Made by a program: the position numbers and the translations under genes. A stretch of DNA of 64,000 nucleotides from Dendrolimus kikuchii (taxonomy: Eukaryota > Arthropoda > Insecta > Lepidoptera > Lasiocampidae): contig CM034414.1 in NCBI GenBank assembly GCA_019925095.2, positions 5,566,501-5,630,500 on the forward strand, given 5' to 3'. How positions within the stretch are numbered: the stretch's first letter is position 1; each line of letters starts with the position of its first letter. Below the pieces are notes generated by a model, which made no database searches, was not told the DNA's origin, and worked only from the letters and a program-made list of their open reading frames with translations. Positions 43,323 to 54,584 of the stretch are shown here, in pieces.

Positions 43323-43707
43323 ACGTGTCACGGAGATGAATATGCTGCGATGGATGTGTGGAGTGACGCGGAAAGACCGTCTCAGGAATTCATGTCCGTG
43401 ACATAGAAGACAAACTGCAAGAATGTCGCTAACGCTGGTACAGCCACGTCTTACGGAGACCGGTTAATTATGTGGGGAACAAATGTCTTGCCTGCCGTCT
43501 CCGCCAGGTCCTGGTCGAAGGGGAAGGCCTAAGAAATGTTGGTTTGACGTTGTGAAGTACGATATGCGTACCAATGTTCTCAAAACGGGGTATACTGAAG
43601 CCCGCGCGAAGTAGAGTAGAAAAAGTAGGAAAGCGGACCCTGGGCGTAGGAGTGAACGCTCCGAGCACAACCGGGATTTAACGCTTGGATGATGATGATG
43701 ATGATGA
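43323..43707 (+). pseudogene. RTE-type LINE ORF end with (GAT)n tail
   Basis: Frames on the + strand read MNMLRWMCGVTRKDRL, then RHIEDKLQE, WYSHVLRRP, and PGPGRRGRPKKCWFDVV with MRTNVLKTG. These are the usual C-terminal blocks of an RTE reverse transcriptase ORF, but spread over three frames with stops. The 3' end is (GAT)n after AACGCTTG, a typical RTE microsatellite tail. It is a different subfamily from the TATG-tailed copies. Dead copy. Confidence 0.75.
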
Positions 43708-44459
43708 TGATAATCACTTGGAATTTTGCGTGCGCGCTCGTATCTTGTGTCTACGGTTTTGACGCCGTTATCACACACTGGTGTTGCCACTCTCCGCTTT
43801 GATCAGTACGTAGGGATGACAGTCAAAAAATTGATGTCTTGATATTGCTAGAGAGCCACTACACCTGAGCATTGATTAAATCAAAGTTAATACAATATGG
43901 TTACAATACAGCCCTTAATAAAATAAATACCACTTAGAAACTTTGTTCTTTAAATCGAGTCAAAGAACTGCAATTATTTAAGGCTAGCCTTTTAAAGTGG
44001 GAATGACCATGATCTTTTATACAAAGCTATAAAATGTTTGATGAATAAGCACAACGTCGATGCATTTATCTTTGCCCAAAATTAAGAGAAGCCGCAATAA
44101 ATACGAACAAATCAAATAAAATGTGTAAAATAAAAAAAATACACAACGTAGGGATAAGGACAAAGTTACTTAAAAAATATTCTAAGATTGAAAATCAAAA
44201 AAATAAAAGTTTAAAGAAAGAAAAATTCCCACAGTGTGAAAATTAGTATTAAAAATATTCACATGGAAACACCGTCCTGCATGCTTGTTTAATTTTTTAA
44301 TTAGGGTAACAAAACTAATTTTGTGGCACGCGCGCTCTGCTGGATGTTTACTACCCGCTGTGCTTCATATTGGAAAATTACAGTCGTTTCTATCTCACCC
44401 TTAAGGCACTTAGGGATGAAGTGGTATAGCTACTTAACATTGAAAAATGCAATAATTTA
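43708..44459. other. No feature seen
   Basis: AT-rich intergenic sequence. 43709-43745 repeats ATCACTTGGAATTTTG(T/C)G from 43225, so the LINE above may lie within a duplicated target or repeat. Confidence 0.35.
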
Positions 44460-45190
44460 TAATATTATAAAATTCTAAAGCTATTTAAAAAAAACAACTG
44501 GAATAGACTATATAAACGACGCCGAACACCACGCATTTTTTTTTAGATTTCTTGTCTGTCTATCTGTTTGTCGGTTTGTCTGTTTGTTAGGGATTCACGT
44601 AAAAACTACTGGGCCGATTTCGATACGGTTTTCGCATCAAATTTAAAAAGACCAAAAGACGAAAAAGAAAAGATCAAAAGAAGAAAAATCAGAAGACTTT
44701 AAATCTCCGCTACTTTTTATCCTGGGAATCCTGCGCGAATTTTACTGGGAATAACTTAAAATGGCCAGCTTAAAAAAAATCGAATTCCAATGTGATATTT
44801 TCACTGATCGTTGGCAAATTTTATGTAATAAAATATGCGATAATAAATAAATAAGCTTTTTCCGACACAGTTAAAAAAACTGTGTCGGAAAAAGCTTATT
44901 TTTACGCATCCGAATAACTACAAACCGCTCCCGGGAAAATGCCACGAGATTCCCGGGATTAAAAATATCACATATTTTATTACATTAAATTAGCTATCGA
45001 TCAGTGAAAAAATCACATTGGAATTCTATTTTTTTATCTGGCCATTTTAAATCCACGGCATTCCCATGACAAAAAGTAACGCAAAGTTTAAGTCTACGAA
45101 TTAGCTGTCGATCAGCGAAAATCGCATCAAAATCGGCCGAACAAACAAACAAACCCATTTGTATTTTTTAATAGCTTCAATGTACACACA
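44460..45190. repeat. Foldback formed by two family D copies
   Basis: A + copy (44460-44870) and a - copy (44880-45190) of family D meet head-to-head at a perfect 24-bp inverted repeat (AATAAGCTTTTTCCGACACA..., 44849-44872 and 44878-44901) with a 5-nt A spacer. The outer parts are less similar: the + copy has an inserted AAAAGA-rich stretch around 44640-44700. Confidence 0.8.
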
Positions 45191-45399
45191 CGCTACACTA
45201 CACGGTATGTATAAAATTTTACAGACATTTGTCGTAGGTAAATTAAATCAATTTATATTTTCAAAATTTTATAATACACAAGAGAGAGAGAGAGAATCCA
45301 TAAAGGTAATCTCTTAAGATGACCAATTAACGAGTGAAGTCGCGTGAAATCCTTGTCTTAAAGCGACGCTTTGTACTCGCCGCGTCACTGTATTCCTCC
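45191..45399. other. Intergenic; (GA)n run near 45281
   Basis: Short AGAGAGAGAGAGAG run; otherwise nothing recognised. Confidence 0.4.
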
Positions 45400-46600
45400 T
45401 GTTTTTAAGTCAGACATAACTTTTTCTTATTTCATTCGCCGACAGTGGACTGACGGACAGATATGCGTGTCTTTTTGTGTGATGGTTATGCCAGGACTTT
45501 TCGTCCATTGTTACATTGCATTACATATTCGGACGCGAGGCGTTTGCGTGGGGTAATGACCTTTACGTTTTGCCTTTTTAGGTTTCCGTAGTCACTTTAT
45601 CAATAACGGAACCCTTGTGAAATTGTCATATCTGTCTATCACTTTATCTGAGTAAGATTTTATGCGTCTGATATGCCGGGACCGTCGTCCATGGTTACAC
45701 TGCATCACATATTCAGACTAGAGGTTTACGTATTGCTTTTTCAGGATTCCATAATCACTTTATCAATAACGGAACCCTTGTGAAATTGTCATATCTGTCC
45801 ATTACTTTATCTGAGTAAGATTTTATGCGTCTGATATGCCGGGACGTTCGTCCATGGTAACACTGCATCACATATTGAGACTAGAGGTTTACGTATTGCT
45901 TTTTCAGGATTCCATAATCACTTTATCAATAACGGAACCCTTGTGAAATTGTCATATCTGTCCATTACTTTATCTGAGTAAGATTTTATGCTACTGATAT
46001 GCCAGGACGTTCGTCCATGGTAACACTGCATCACATATTGAGACTAGAGGTTTACGTATTGCTTTTTCAGGATTCCATAATCACTTTATCAATAACGGAA
46101 CCCTTGTGAAATTGTCATATCTGTCCATTACTTTATCTGAGTAAGACTTTATGCGACTGATATGCCAGGACCTTCGTCCATGGTAACACTGCATCACATA
46201 TTGAGATTAGAGATTTACGTATTGCTTTTTTAAGGTTCCATAATCATTTTATCATTAACGGAATCCTTGTGCAAATGTCATATCTACCCGTCACTCTGTC
46301 ATAGTAAGTTTTTTGTGCAACTGACATACCAGGACTTTTTATACATTTCCCTTTAAATTTTGCTTTTTTGAGGTTCCGTAATTATTTTGGCAATAACGGA
46401 ACCCTTGTGTAAATGTCATGCCTGTCCATCGCTCTGTTTGGTCTCCCTGCCTATAAATTTTTGTGCGACTAATAATCCAGGACTTTTCGTCCAATACTAC
46501 ATTGCATTACATATTGCTACGATAAGTGATAATCATTATATATACTCTTTGTTTTTTAAGATTCCAAAGCTATTTTGGTAAAAACGGAACTCTTGCGAAA
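45400..46600. repeat. Tandem array of 163-bp units
   Basis: CAATAACGGAACCCTTG marks the unit and falls at 45601, 45764, 45927, 46090, then as CATTAACGGAATCC at 46253, exactly 163 bp apart. Diverged units follow at 46391 and about 46580 and precede at about 45440. The central units differ at very few positions. Each has TTCCATAATCAC...ATAACGGAA, an inverted repeat around GGTTCCGTA/ACGGAACC. A satellite-like local amplification of a common repeat. Confidence 0.9.
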
Positions 46601-46837
46601 TCGCCAGTCCGTCTGTCTTCGTAACCGTTATGTTTAACCGTAACTGCTAGGCCTATATAGGTTAAATTATGTAGGAATACGTAGTCTATACGCTTTTATA
46701 CAATGCTGTAGTGAAATTATCATATGATAATGATTAGGGGTGGCTACCACATATATAACTTGTTGTTTTTCACGTATTAATATTAATTTATATTTTCTGA
46801 ATTCGTACCCACCCTAATATCTTTCTCTTTTCTTTAT

Positions 46838-47058
46838 TTTTTATTGCAGGAGTTCAGCCGACAGGCAGACAGCCCACTTGATGGGAAGCAGTTATCATCG
46901 CCTATGTACATTTGCAACACTAATGCCGGAACACAACTCAAGGTTGTTATGGCGGCATGCTCTATACCAGGGGTGTTAGCCATCCAGTCGGCCAGTCGCC
47001 TCTTACGACAGGCCGCCCTGCCGCAGGAAATTGTATTCTCTCCCCGTTCCTGTACGGA
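46838..47058 (-). mobile_element. SINE-A copy with internal deletions
   Basis: GCAGGAGTTCAGCCGACAGG, then a jump from TTTGCAACAC to TAATGCCGGAAC. It loses GGGCAAATGCCC to GGTTGTT as well. The end is CCCCGTTCCTGTACGG. Confidence 0.75.
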
Positions 47059-47489
47059 TGATTATTTACATTAAAAAATTTAAATACATTGTACAAACTA
47101 AAATTCGCTCAGGTACATAAATAATACACATATATTCAAATTAAATTTTCCGTTAACACGTGTTCAAAACAATCTTATATAATTTAAGTATCGTATACAT
47201 ACGATACGCGCGCTACAGCGCGCGTGCCGATCCTTTGTGTAATAAGTGGTGAATGACTGAACCGATTTTGATTGCTATTAATAGCGAGGTATTGCGTTAC
47301 ACGTAATTATTGCCATTTTGTATGGAACGTGGCGTTTATTGTATGAGAGTTGTATGTGTATACGATTTATTTTTTCTTAAAGTTTTCCTCATTTTTTTGA
47401 TTAAACGATGCATCTTAACGACACAACAGTATTACAATATATAAGATATACGATTAATTTATTCCATTAAATCTGACCTAAAATTTATA
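47059..47489. other. No feature seen
   Basis: AT-rich; CGATACGCGCGCTACAGCGCGCGTGCCGATCC at 47206 onward is a GC-rich palindrome-like patch. Confidence 0.35.
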
Positions 47490-47790
47490 ATTTTATAAAA
47501 TTCTAAACATGCCGTGTTTGTATGTACATTAAAGCTATTAAAAAGAAAACTGGAATAGACTATATAAATAATGGAGAACACGATGCAATTTTTTTTAGAT
47601 ATTTTTATCTGTATGTCTGTTTATTCGGGATTCACGTAAAAACTATGGGGCCAATTTCAATGCGATTTTCGCTGATCGGAAATCGGAATCGGATCGGAAA
47701 TTTTTAGACTTAAAATCTGCGTTACCTTTTATCCTGGAAATCCCGTGGGATATTTTCTGGGAATGATTTAAAACAGCCCGATTGAACAAA
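47490..47790 (+). mobile_element. Repeat family D copy
   Basis: AATTCTAAACATGCCGTG, ACTGGAATAGACTATATAAA, AAATCTGCGTTACCTTTTATCC blocks in the same order as 7985-8370. Confidence 0.6.
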
Positions 47791-48221
47791 AATCAAATCG
47801 GCCCGTTTTGCGTGTTTCTCACTGTTTAGCATAGTTACGGATTTGATCCTGAACGCCCACTAGAAAAATTCAACCTGTATATTAATGTAGCTACTTATAA
47901 GTAGAACTTTAGGACACAACCGGGATTAACCACTATCACGGTGTGCACATAAACCCCAGTGAACAATAACAAACACATTATAATAGTAACATTATACCCT
48001 ACTTCCTTGGGGCGGGGACAGTTACAAAAAGTTTCATTCAAAAGCTTTTGATAAAATCCATTCAAAAACTCACTAGCCGATTGTTAAGTTTTTGGTATTC
48101 CGGATTATAAGCAGTTCGATACTTGGATGAGGTAAGAATTTGTTTGCAAACTTTACTTCTATTCGTCTATATTAGTTTTCACATCGACATTTAGACCGTG
48201 GTCTGTCATCTGTACATTTAT
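47791..48221. other. No feature seen
   Basis: Intergenic sequence without recognised structure. Confidence 0.4.
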
Positions 48222-48400
48222 CTATACTAATATTATCGAGGAAAGATTTGTACGTTTGTTACGAATAATCTCAAAAACTACTGGACCGATTTCAAAAATT
48301 CTTTCACTATTCGAATACTACATTATCCTTGATTAATATAGGCTATATAAAAATAGAAATCCCTACTAAAACTTCAATAATGTAACCCATAAATTAAAAA
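48222..48400 (+). mobile_element. Helitron type 2, 5' part
   Basis: TCTATACTAATATTATCGAG after an A, and TTTCAAAAATTCTTTCACTA. The 3' CTAG end is missing; other repeats follow. Confidence 0.6.
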
Positions 48401-48439
48401 ATGCTGGAAACGGATTCTACGATTTTGATTGTATTGCCA

Positions 48440-48540
48440 AGCCGCCTTGGACAAGCGTAGCGGGTATACTGTCCGTTCTCTCTAAAAATGGGAGGCCTGA
48501 GCCCAGCAGTGGGACATTTATGCGCTGATATTATTATCCA
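48440..48540 (+). mobile_element. SINE family I, 3' fragment
   Basis: CCGCCTTGGACAAGCGTAGC, CTGAGCCCAGCAGTGGGACA, TTTATGCGCTGATATTATT match the 3' part of the full SINE at 62594-62894. Confidence 0.7.
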
Positions 48541-48559
48541 CTTATTCTTTATCTCTATC

Positions 48560-48765
48560 GTCTAAAGAAAATATGGAAAGACAGACAGATTTTAAAGCGA
48601 GCAAAAAAGCTCTTAGTGCAGACGCTTGTTTTCTGCATATTTTTGTACGGTTCAGAAACTTGGACTTGCAACGGACAAACATAAAATTGACGCCTTTGAA
48701 ATGTAGTGCTGGCGTCGTATGCTCAGCACTCCATGGACAGCTCGCCGAACAAATGAAAGAAATAA
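48560..48765 (+). pseudogene. RTE reverse transcriptase fragment
   Basis: In shifting frames: LFLYGSETWT-like (ATTTTTGTACGGTTCAGAAAC), then DAFEM and W-R-R-M-L with S-x-x-W-T-A-R-R-T-N. This is the YGSETW...FEMWCWRR block of RTE-type LINEs. Several frameshifts; dead. Confidence 0.6.
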
Positions 48766-48814
48766 ATTATTTGCTAGGAAAGCGACAATACAAGGATATA
48801 GAAATTATAATATA

Positions 48815-49050
48815 ATAATCGGCAGATAAACACACATATTGTATATCCCCAAATTAAGCAAGTTACACTTGTGTTATGGGTAATATACAACGGACTACTC
48901 TGGGGCTGATCCCAGACACCCAGATCATAGTAAATAACAGAGAAAATACTTTTCCGAAATTTACTATACCAGAAATTGAACCCGGAGCCTCTGCGTTGCA
49001 GTGAGGTAGGCCGGTAAAGGCTTAGCCCGCTCAACCACAGAGGCAGTCAA
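48815..49050 (-). mobile_element. tRNA-derived SINE (family G)
   Basis: Reverse copy: AATCGGCAGATAAACACAC to GCTCAACCACAGAGGCAGTC, with GAACCCGGAGCC (B box reversed). Matches 37043-37283. Confidence 0.8.
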
Positions 49051-49492
49051 ATAACTTATACATACATTTCTATGGTTAAATTCGATATGTTGTACACCGT
49101 ATTTCCTACAAATGAGGTCGGCAACTCAGCATAAAGCTGTGTTGGAGTTTCTTCCAGCATAGCGCTGATTTTCAGTGCCGAGCCCGCCACTTCAGTAAAT
49201 GTAAGTAGGTAACAGTAATTGTTAAACACTTCTTTAAATATGAATTCGTTTGTGGACTGTGAATATTTTAATCATAAAAGAAAACTGCACGTGCGTAATA
49301 TATGATGAGTTTAATAGCAATGGAGGGAAAAAAATATACAGATAAAAGAAAAAAAAACTTCGTTCTAAATTCAAATATTTAGTATTGGTGGCCAGTACTA
49401 TGCCACACTAAAGTAATAAATACTTTTTGTTGGAGATTCCAACAGTAATTGTAGTAAGAAAGCAACACAGTATATGACACATAAGATAAAAG
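49051..49492. other. No feature seen
   Basis: Intergenic; 49100-49160 (CAACTCAGCATAAAGCTGTG, GGAGTTTCTTCC) resembles the AACTCAGCATTTTGCTGTGCC stretch at 7570, another dispersed repeat. Confidence 0.35.
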
Positions 49493-49775
49493 GAATCCTT
49501 ATCACCAGAGGCTATCAGCTGCTACTGATCTTGCCGACAACGTATACTGAAGTACTTTGGCCACATAGCCCCGAAGAACCCAGATAAGACGGAGCGAGTT
49601 ATGATCATTAGGAAAGTCGAAGTCAAGAGACTTCGCGGTAGATTTCCAAATAGGTGGATTGACTAAGTTGCTGACCAGCTGGATGCTTCAATAAACCCGG
49701 ATCTCGTTGGAAGGGAGCAATTGTTCACTGCCATCAAAGGTACGATCCTCAGCAGTAAGGCAACGACTTATATAA
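49493..49775 (+). pseudogene. LINE reverse transcriptase C-terminal fragment
   Basis: The + strand reads KYFGHIAPKNPDKTERVMII then RKVEVKRLRGRFPNRWID, with stop, and further AIKGTILSS. Same segment as 20160-20360 (minus). The K-x-x-x-K-R-x-R-G-R-x-P-x-R-W block marks RTE-type ORF ends. It ends at a 24-bp palindrome. Confidence 0.65.
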
Positions 49776-49807
49776 TATATATTTATATTATATAAGTCGT
49801 TGCCTTA
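49756..49807. repeat. Perfect palindrome with 24-bp arms
   Basis: The arm TAAGGCAACGACTTATATAA plus TATA (49756-49779) is repeated in reverse at 49784-49807 with a 4-nt loop. The left arm belongs to the end of the LINE fragment; the right arm is its inverted copy joined to a SINE-A tail. Confidence 0.9.
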
Positions 49808-49880
49808 ATTCCATAGGCGACGATAGCCACATTCCATCAAGTAAGTCAGTCTGTCTGTTAACTTCAGCATTAAAAAAAAA
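49808..49880 (+). mobile_element. SINE-A 3' tail fragment
   Basis: TCCATAGGCGACGATAGCC, CATTCCATCAAGTAAGTC and TTAACTTCAGCATTAAAAAAAAA. Confidence 0.6.
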
Positions 49881-50264
49881 ATGAAAACTTTAATTAACCT
49901 ACATTTTAATTAACAATGCATTATAACCGCATTTAACCTTTATAAAAGTAGTTAATTTCGCTTGATATACACGTAAATATGTAGTAAATCAAATATGTGT
50001 CAATTAGTGAAATATTAATTGTATGAAGCATAATGACAAAAAACATGGCTGACAGTTCTTATAGGGTTGGCAATACATTAATATTAATTTTGTATAATCT
50101 TAATCAATTTTCAAAATTAAAGATCTGGCCTTGATTACAAAATAAATGCCAAGAATTAAGTGATTGATTCAAAGACGCTACTCTAAGGCGGATAATAGAC
50201 TGTTCAGTCATATTGATTCAATTTAGTTGATGCGAAAGAAAATAACCTGAAAGGTCACGACGGT
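49881..50264. other. No feature seen
   Basis: AT-rich intergenic sequence. Confidence 0.4.
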
Positions 50265-50519
50265 ATTTTATTGCATGAGTTCAGCAAACAGAAAGACGGC
50301 CCACTTGATGGAAAGCGGTTACCATAACCTATGAACATTTGCAACACCGAAGGTGCTACCAATGTGTTGCTGCTCTGTAAAGGGAGACAGGAACCATGTT
50401 ACTACTGCCGGAACACAACTCAAGGTTGTTATGGTGGCATACTCTAGATCAGGGCAGTAGCCATCCAGATGGGCAAATACCCTACCACCTGGCTGTGGGT
50501 TGTTTTGTCGATCCAAATT
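50265..50519 (-). mobile_element. SINE-A copy, 5'-truncated
   Basis: TTGCATGAGTTCAGCAAACAG to CTGTGGGTTGTTTTGTCG; the GGCGGCC and CCGTGCAGG end is lost. Confidence 0.75.
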
Positions 50520-50764
50520 GAAAGATGGGAATGAACCGTCTAATCGGCTTGATACCGTAACCATGAGTGTGCGAGAGAAATAGCAATATTCTTTCTTTCA
50601 GCCATCGTATTCATGCCAAAAAGGGTAACACGTGCAACTCAACAAACTGTTATAATTTTCAAGAACAGTCTGCTCAGAACAAAGTTATTTAAAAAAAATG
50701 ACTACTTTTTATACAAAATTTTAACTTTTTTACTCCGCATTGTACAGTCGGTAGAATACGCAGA

Positions 50765-51065
50765 GAAACGCAAAGTCTCTCCGAAGGCCAAGCGTATCTA
50801 AACTGTCTGAGTATGGGATCGTCGACAATGCGAACAGCTCGACGTTGAATAGTGTCCAGAGGATTTAACTGGTAGGCGGGTGTCCCGGCCTACAAGTGTG
50901 AGCAGTACTCCATATGCAGCCTCACCTGGGCTTTGTAAAACACAAAGCGTTGCCGCGAACTGAAATACTGCTTGAACTGCTTTAGCACTCCCAACTTCTC
51001 GGAAGCAAGTTTTGCCTTGCCTGCAAGGTGGCTTCTGAACTGTACATCGACACAATATATGTCGA
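50765..51065 (-). pseudogene. Jockey-like LINE reverse transcriptase, thumb region
   Basis: Minus strand in one frame: VQFRSHLAGKAKLASEKLGV, then LKQFKQYF, FVFYKAQVRLHMEYCSHL and, after a stop, AYQLNPLDTIQRRAVRIVDD. This is the block after the catalytic palm of jockey/CR1-type LINEs (KAQVRPHMEYCSHLW...LDxIQRRAxRxV). The catalytic residues are absent, and there is one stop where a W is expected. Old, truncated. It may be part of the same LINE family whose ORF end is seen at 20945 and 13838. Confidence 0.75.
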
Positions 51066-51875
51066 CACGGTGCTTACATCAGAAAAATATTTTTTAAAAT
51101 TTTTGTCTGTCTGTCCGGATGGCTAATTTCTGAAACTTTCACTGGCAGATAGCTGATGTTATAAGGAGTAATTAAAGTTACTTTTTTCTAGGCACAGCTA
51201 GTGAGATATAAATGAGAAACTATAATTTTCACAATATTTTAAACTAAGCACTTGACAACCCTGCGAATGAAGTAGACAAGTGAGATGTTGCGTTTAATTG
51301 AGTTCCATTGATAAATTACTACAATTTCACAATGACAATTAAATGACTGAAAGTTACTCTCAATTGCAATAACAAAGATCTCGGAGTAAGACAGTTGTGA
51401 CTGTACAGCGGCTGAAAAAACCTGCACCTAATTCCAATTGCGTTGGTTTGTATCCTGACAAAGAATATGCTCTTTGATGATACCTGTACAACGTTGTGTA
51501 TTAATTATGAGAAAACGGAGTATTATATAAACTTTTTTAAAAAGGTTTTTAAATACAAGCCTATTAAACAATACACAATTTCAGTTTACATTACACGTTC
51601 CGGTTTGTATAAATACATCCTTGGTACTACTGCTTTCTATATAGATGTTAGTGTTATAAGATTATAACACAATAGTAAACATGTGTATAACACAGTGGGA
51701 CATCATGGAACATTAGTGCCGGCACGTTTGAGGACGGCCGCGGACAAAAAGGCCAACAATGTGCCTCCTTTTCGGAGGTGCCAAAGCATAAGCGGTGGCG
51801 GGAGCGAATGCACAAGAGGCTACCTGAATGAAATTCGCTATCTCGCTCTCGCATTATCACATTTTTATTTTTTTA
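51066..51875. other. Unrecognised intergenic DNA
   Basis: No gene. 51700-51860 is GC-richer (GAGGACGGCCGCGGAC, CCTCCTTTTCGGAGGTGCC) and ends with the CGCTATCTCGCTCTCGCATT motif shared with 7390; a repeat of unknown class. Confidence 0.35.
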
Positions 51876-52188
51876 TTTTTTTTATTGCAGGAGTTCAGCA
51901 GACAGGCAGACGGCCTACTTGATGGAAAGCGGTTACCATCGCCTATGGACATTTGCAACACCAAAGGTGCTACAAATGCGCTGCTGCTCTCTTAAAAGAG
52001 ACTGGAACCTGGTCACTAATGCCGGAACACAACTCAAGGTTGTTATGGCGGCATACTCTAGACCAGGGGTGGTCGCCATCCAGTCGAGCAAATACCCTAA
52101 CACCTGGCTGTGGGTTGTTTAGTCGCCTCTTACGACAGGCCGCCAGGCCGCAGGAAATTGTATTCTTTCTCCGTTCCTGCACGGATAA
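51876..52188 (-). mobile_element. SINE-A copy, full length
   Basis: TTTATTGCAGGAGTTCAGC to TTCCTGCACGGATAAAAA in reverse. Confidence 0.85.
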
Positions 52189-52713
52189 AAATTTTATGTT
52201 GCTGTTCCATTTAGAATAATGTTAAAGTTAGTAACCGCTGCACGCCGATGTAGCGAAGGGTTTACAGCATTATTTGTGATTCGATATTATACTTATTTAC
52301 TTCATTACTTACTTAATTACTTCAAAAAATAATTAGTGCGCTATTTGACTTATTTTACTAGAACTAACCTATGACGTCATAAATATGTATGTACGTACAA
52401 AATCTATATAGATTAAGAAAAGTATCGCTGTTTACTAAGTGTCCGTTCCTATATCATATTACTAGGATATTCTCGCGACTTCGTCCACCTTTGACTTGAA
52501 ATTCCCGCGGGATTCCAGGACACAAAGTACCGCAGCTATCGTTTTTGTGAAAACTGTGTCGGAATAAGCTAATTTTTATGCACCTGAACAACTACAAACG
52601 GTATCGTAGTTTTCATTTGCGATGAAAGGTGTAGACTGGTTCCCTGACTTTTATGTGAGAAACCGGTGTATGGTGTGACGAAAATGTAGCGCAGATTTTT
52701 GGATCTGCGCCAC
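52189..52713. other. Intergenic with family D fragment at 52490-52610
   Basis: TTCCCGCGGGATTCCAGGAC, AAACTGTGTCGGAATAAGC and CAACTACAAACGG match the minus family D arm at 44880-44960. Otherwise nothing recognised. Confidence 0.5.
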
Positions 52714-53010
52714 TTATCTGTGCAGGAACGAAGAAAAAATACAATTTCCTGCGGCCGGGAGGCCTGTCGTACAACCTATAGCCAGGTGGTAGGGCATTTA
52801 CCCGACTGGATGGCTACCACCCCTGGTCTAAAGTATGTCGCCATAACAACAGTGAGTTGTGTTCCGGTATTGTTGGCCAGGTTCCAGTCTCCCTTAAGAG
52901 AGCAGCAGCGCATTTGTAGCACCTTTGATGTTGCAAATGTCCATAGGCGATGGTAACCGCTTTCCATCAAGTGGGCCGTCTGCCTGTCTGCTGAACTCCT
53001 GCAATAAAAA
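52714..53010 (+). mobile_element. SINE-A copy
   Basis: TATCTGTGCAGGAACGAAG to CTGAACTCCTGCAATAAAAA; 15-20 bases around AAGAGGCGACAAAAC are deleted. Confidence 0.85.
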
Positions 53011-53432
53011 AAATAAAAAAACTTTTTATACTCGGAATTTAGGTGCAAACCGCCGAAGATAATAGCTGTCAGTTGTTAACTTGTACCACAAAAATAAAGC
53101 CATGTTCACACGTCCCCCGCTGTGTGCATTAGCATTGTGCCGATAAGCCGGCGCCCTGCTGTCTCATTGTGGACCAGACCTAATCGCGAGACGATGCTCA
53201 CCTAATATGGTAGGGATGTGATGGACTATAGGTTCGAGGGTTCTTTACATATTTAAAACTCTGAAAGCTAATATCTCATACGTAAATGACAAAGACATAA
53301 AATAAATTGTTATTAAAAAAAATATTCATCATTTTTCAAACATCTGACTATTGAGAATAAGTATTTAATATACTCGTAACTCTTAGATATATGCATGACG
53401 GCTATTTCTAAATTGTTGTTGTTTAACCATCC
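53011..53432. other. No feature seen
   Basis: Intergenic sequence without recognised structure. Confidence 0.4.
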
Positions 53433-53742
53433 TTTTTTTAATTGCATGAGCTCAGCAGACAGGCAGACGGGCACCTGATGGAAAGCGGTTACCACCGCCT
53501 ATGAACATTTGTAACATCAAAGGTGCTCCCAATGTGCTGCCGCCCTCTAAAGGGAAACTGGAACCTGGCCACTAATACCGGAAAACAACTCAAGTTTGTT
53601 ACGGTGGCATACTCTAGACCAGGGGTGGTAGCCATCCAGACGGGCAAATAACCTCCCACCGGGCTGTGGGTTGTTTTGTCGCCTCTTACAACAGGCTGCC
53701 TGGCCGCAGGAAATTATGTACTTAGTCCGTTCCTGTACGGAG
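53433..53742 (-). mobile_element. SINE-A copy, full length
   Basis: TTGCATGAGCTCAGCAGAC to GTCCGTTCCTGTACGG. Together with 50265 and 56768 it has TTGCATGAG rather than TTGCAGGAG, a possible subfamily mark. Confidence 0.8.
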
Positions 53743-53888
53743 ATAAAATAATAAAATAAAATGAGTCAAATAGCGAATTTTTTTTTTTTTTAAAGTATAT
53801 AAATTTATTTTTATAATAATTTTTAAATATTAATTTTAAAAGGAGATTTCTTTATATTTAAAGAATTTTAAATCGCCTAATGGACAAA

Positions 53889-54017
53889 ACAGGAGACCGG
53901 AAGGCTGGAGCTTACCTCGCTCAAAGGATTAGCCTTTGTATCCAGCGAGGTAATGCTGCCAGCCTTCTAGGTACAATGCCCAGCGACAGTGGTCTGGTGG
54001 GGCTGGACGGGCTTTAA
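53889..54017 (+). pseudogene. LINE ORF C-terminal fragment
   Basis: A 42-codon frame to a stop at 54015-54017 reads [20 protein letters not shown] then [20 protein letters not shown] and GL. The G-D-x-x-A-G-x-Y-L-A-Q-R-I-S...Q-R-G-N-A-A-S-x-L-G-T pattern is one I recall from the end of non-LTR retrotransposon ORFs in insects. Truncated on the 5' side, with AT-rich flanks. Confidence 0.6.
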
Positions 54018-54242
54018 TTTTAAAAGTAAGATGTCTTTTAACGCCTATTCTTTTACATGTACATAATGGTAAACTTTAATGTAACATATACATACGCACG
54101 TCTGAGAAAAAAGATATAAAAAAACATTTAAAAGTTTGCAGATAATCTAATAAAACGCACGTTTAATACATAAAAATACAAATATAGGAATTGACAAAAA
54201 CACTGGTTTTATTTGGAAAATTCCCAGGTCCAAATTTTGACT

Positions 54243-54553
54243 TTTTTTTTATTGCAGGAGTCTAGCAGACAGGCAGACGACCCACTTGATGGAAAGCGGT
54301 TACCATCGCCTATGGACATTTGCAACACCAAAGGTGCTACAAATGCGCTGCTGCTCTCTTAAGGGAAACTGGAACCTGGTCACTAATGCCGGAGAACAAC
54401 TCAAGGTTGTTATGGCGGCATACTCTAGACCAGGGGTGGTAGCCATTCAGTCGGGCAATTGCCCTACCACCTGGCTGTGGGTCGTTTTGTCGCCTCTTAC
54501 AACAGGCCGCCCGGCCGCAGGAAATTGTATTCTTTCTCCGTTCCTGCACGGAT
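54243..54553 (-). mobile_element. SINE-A copy, full length
   Basis: TTATTGCAGGAGTCTAGCAG to TTCCTGCACGGATAAAAAT; close to consensus. Confidence 0.85.
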
Positions 54554-54584
54554 AAAAATGACATACATTTTTTACGCCTAGCTA

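Noticed and set aside
45400..46600. 163-bp array as a CRISPR or gene family.
   Set aside because: The units are contiguous, with no spacers and no shared open frame.
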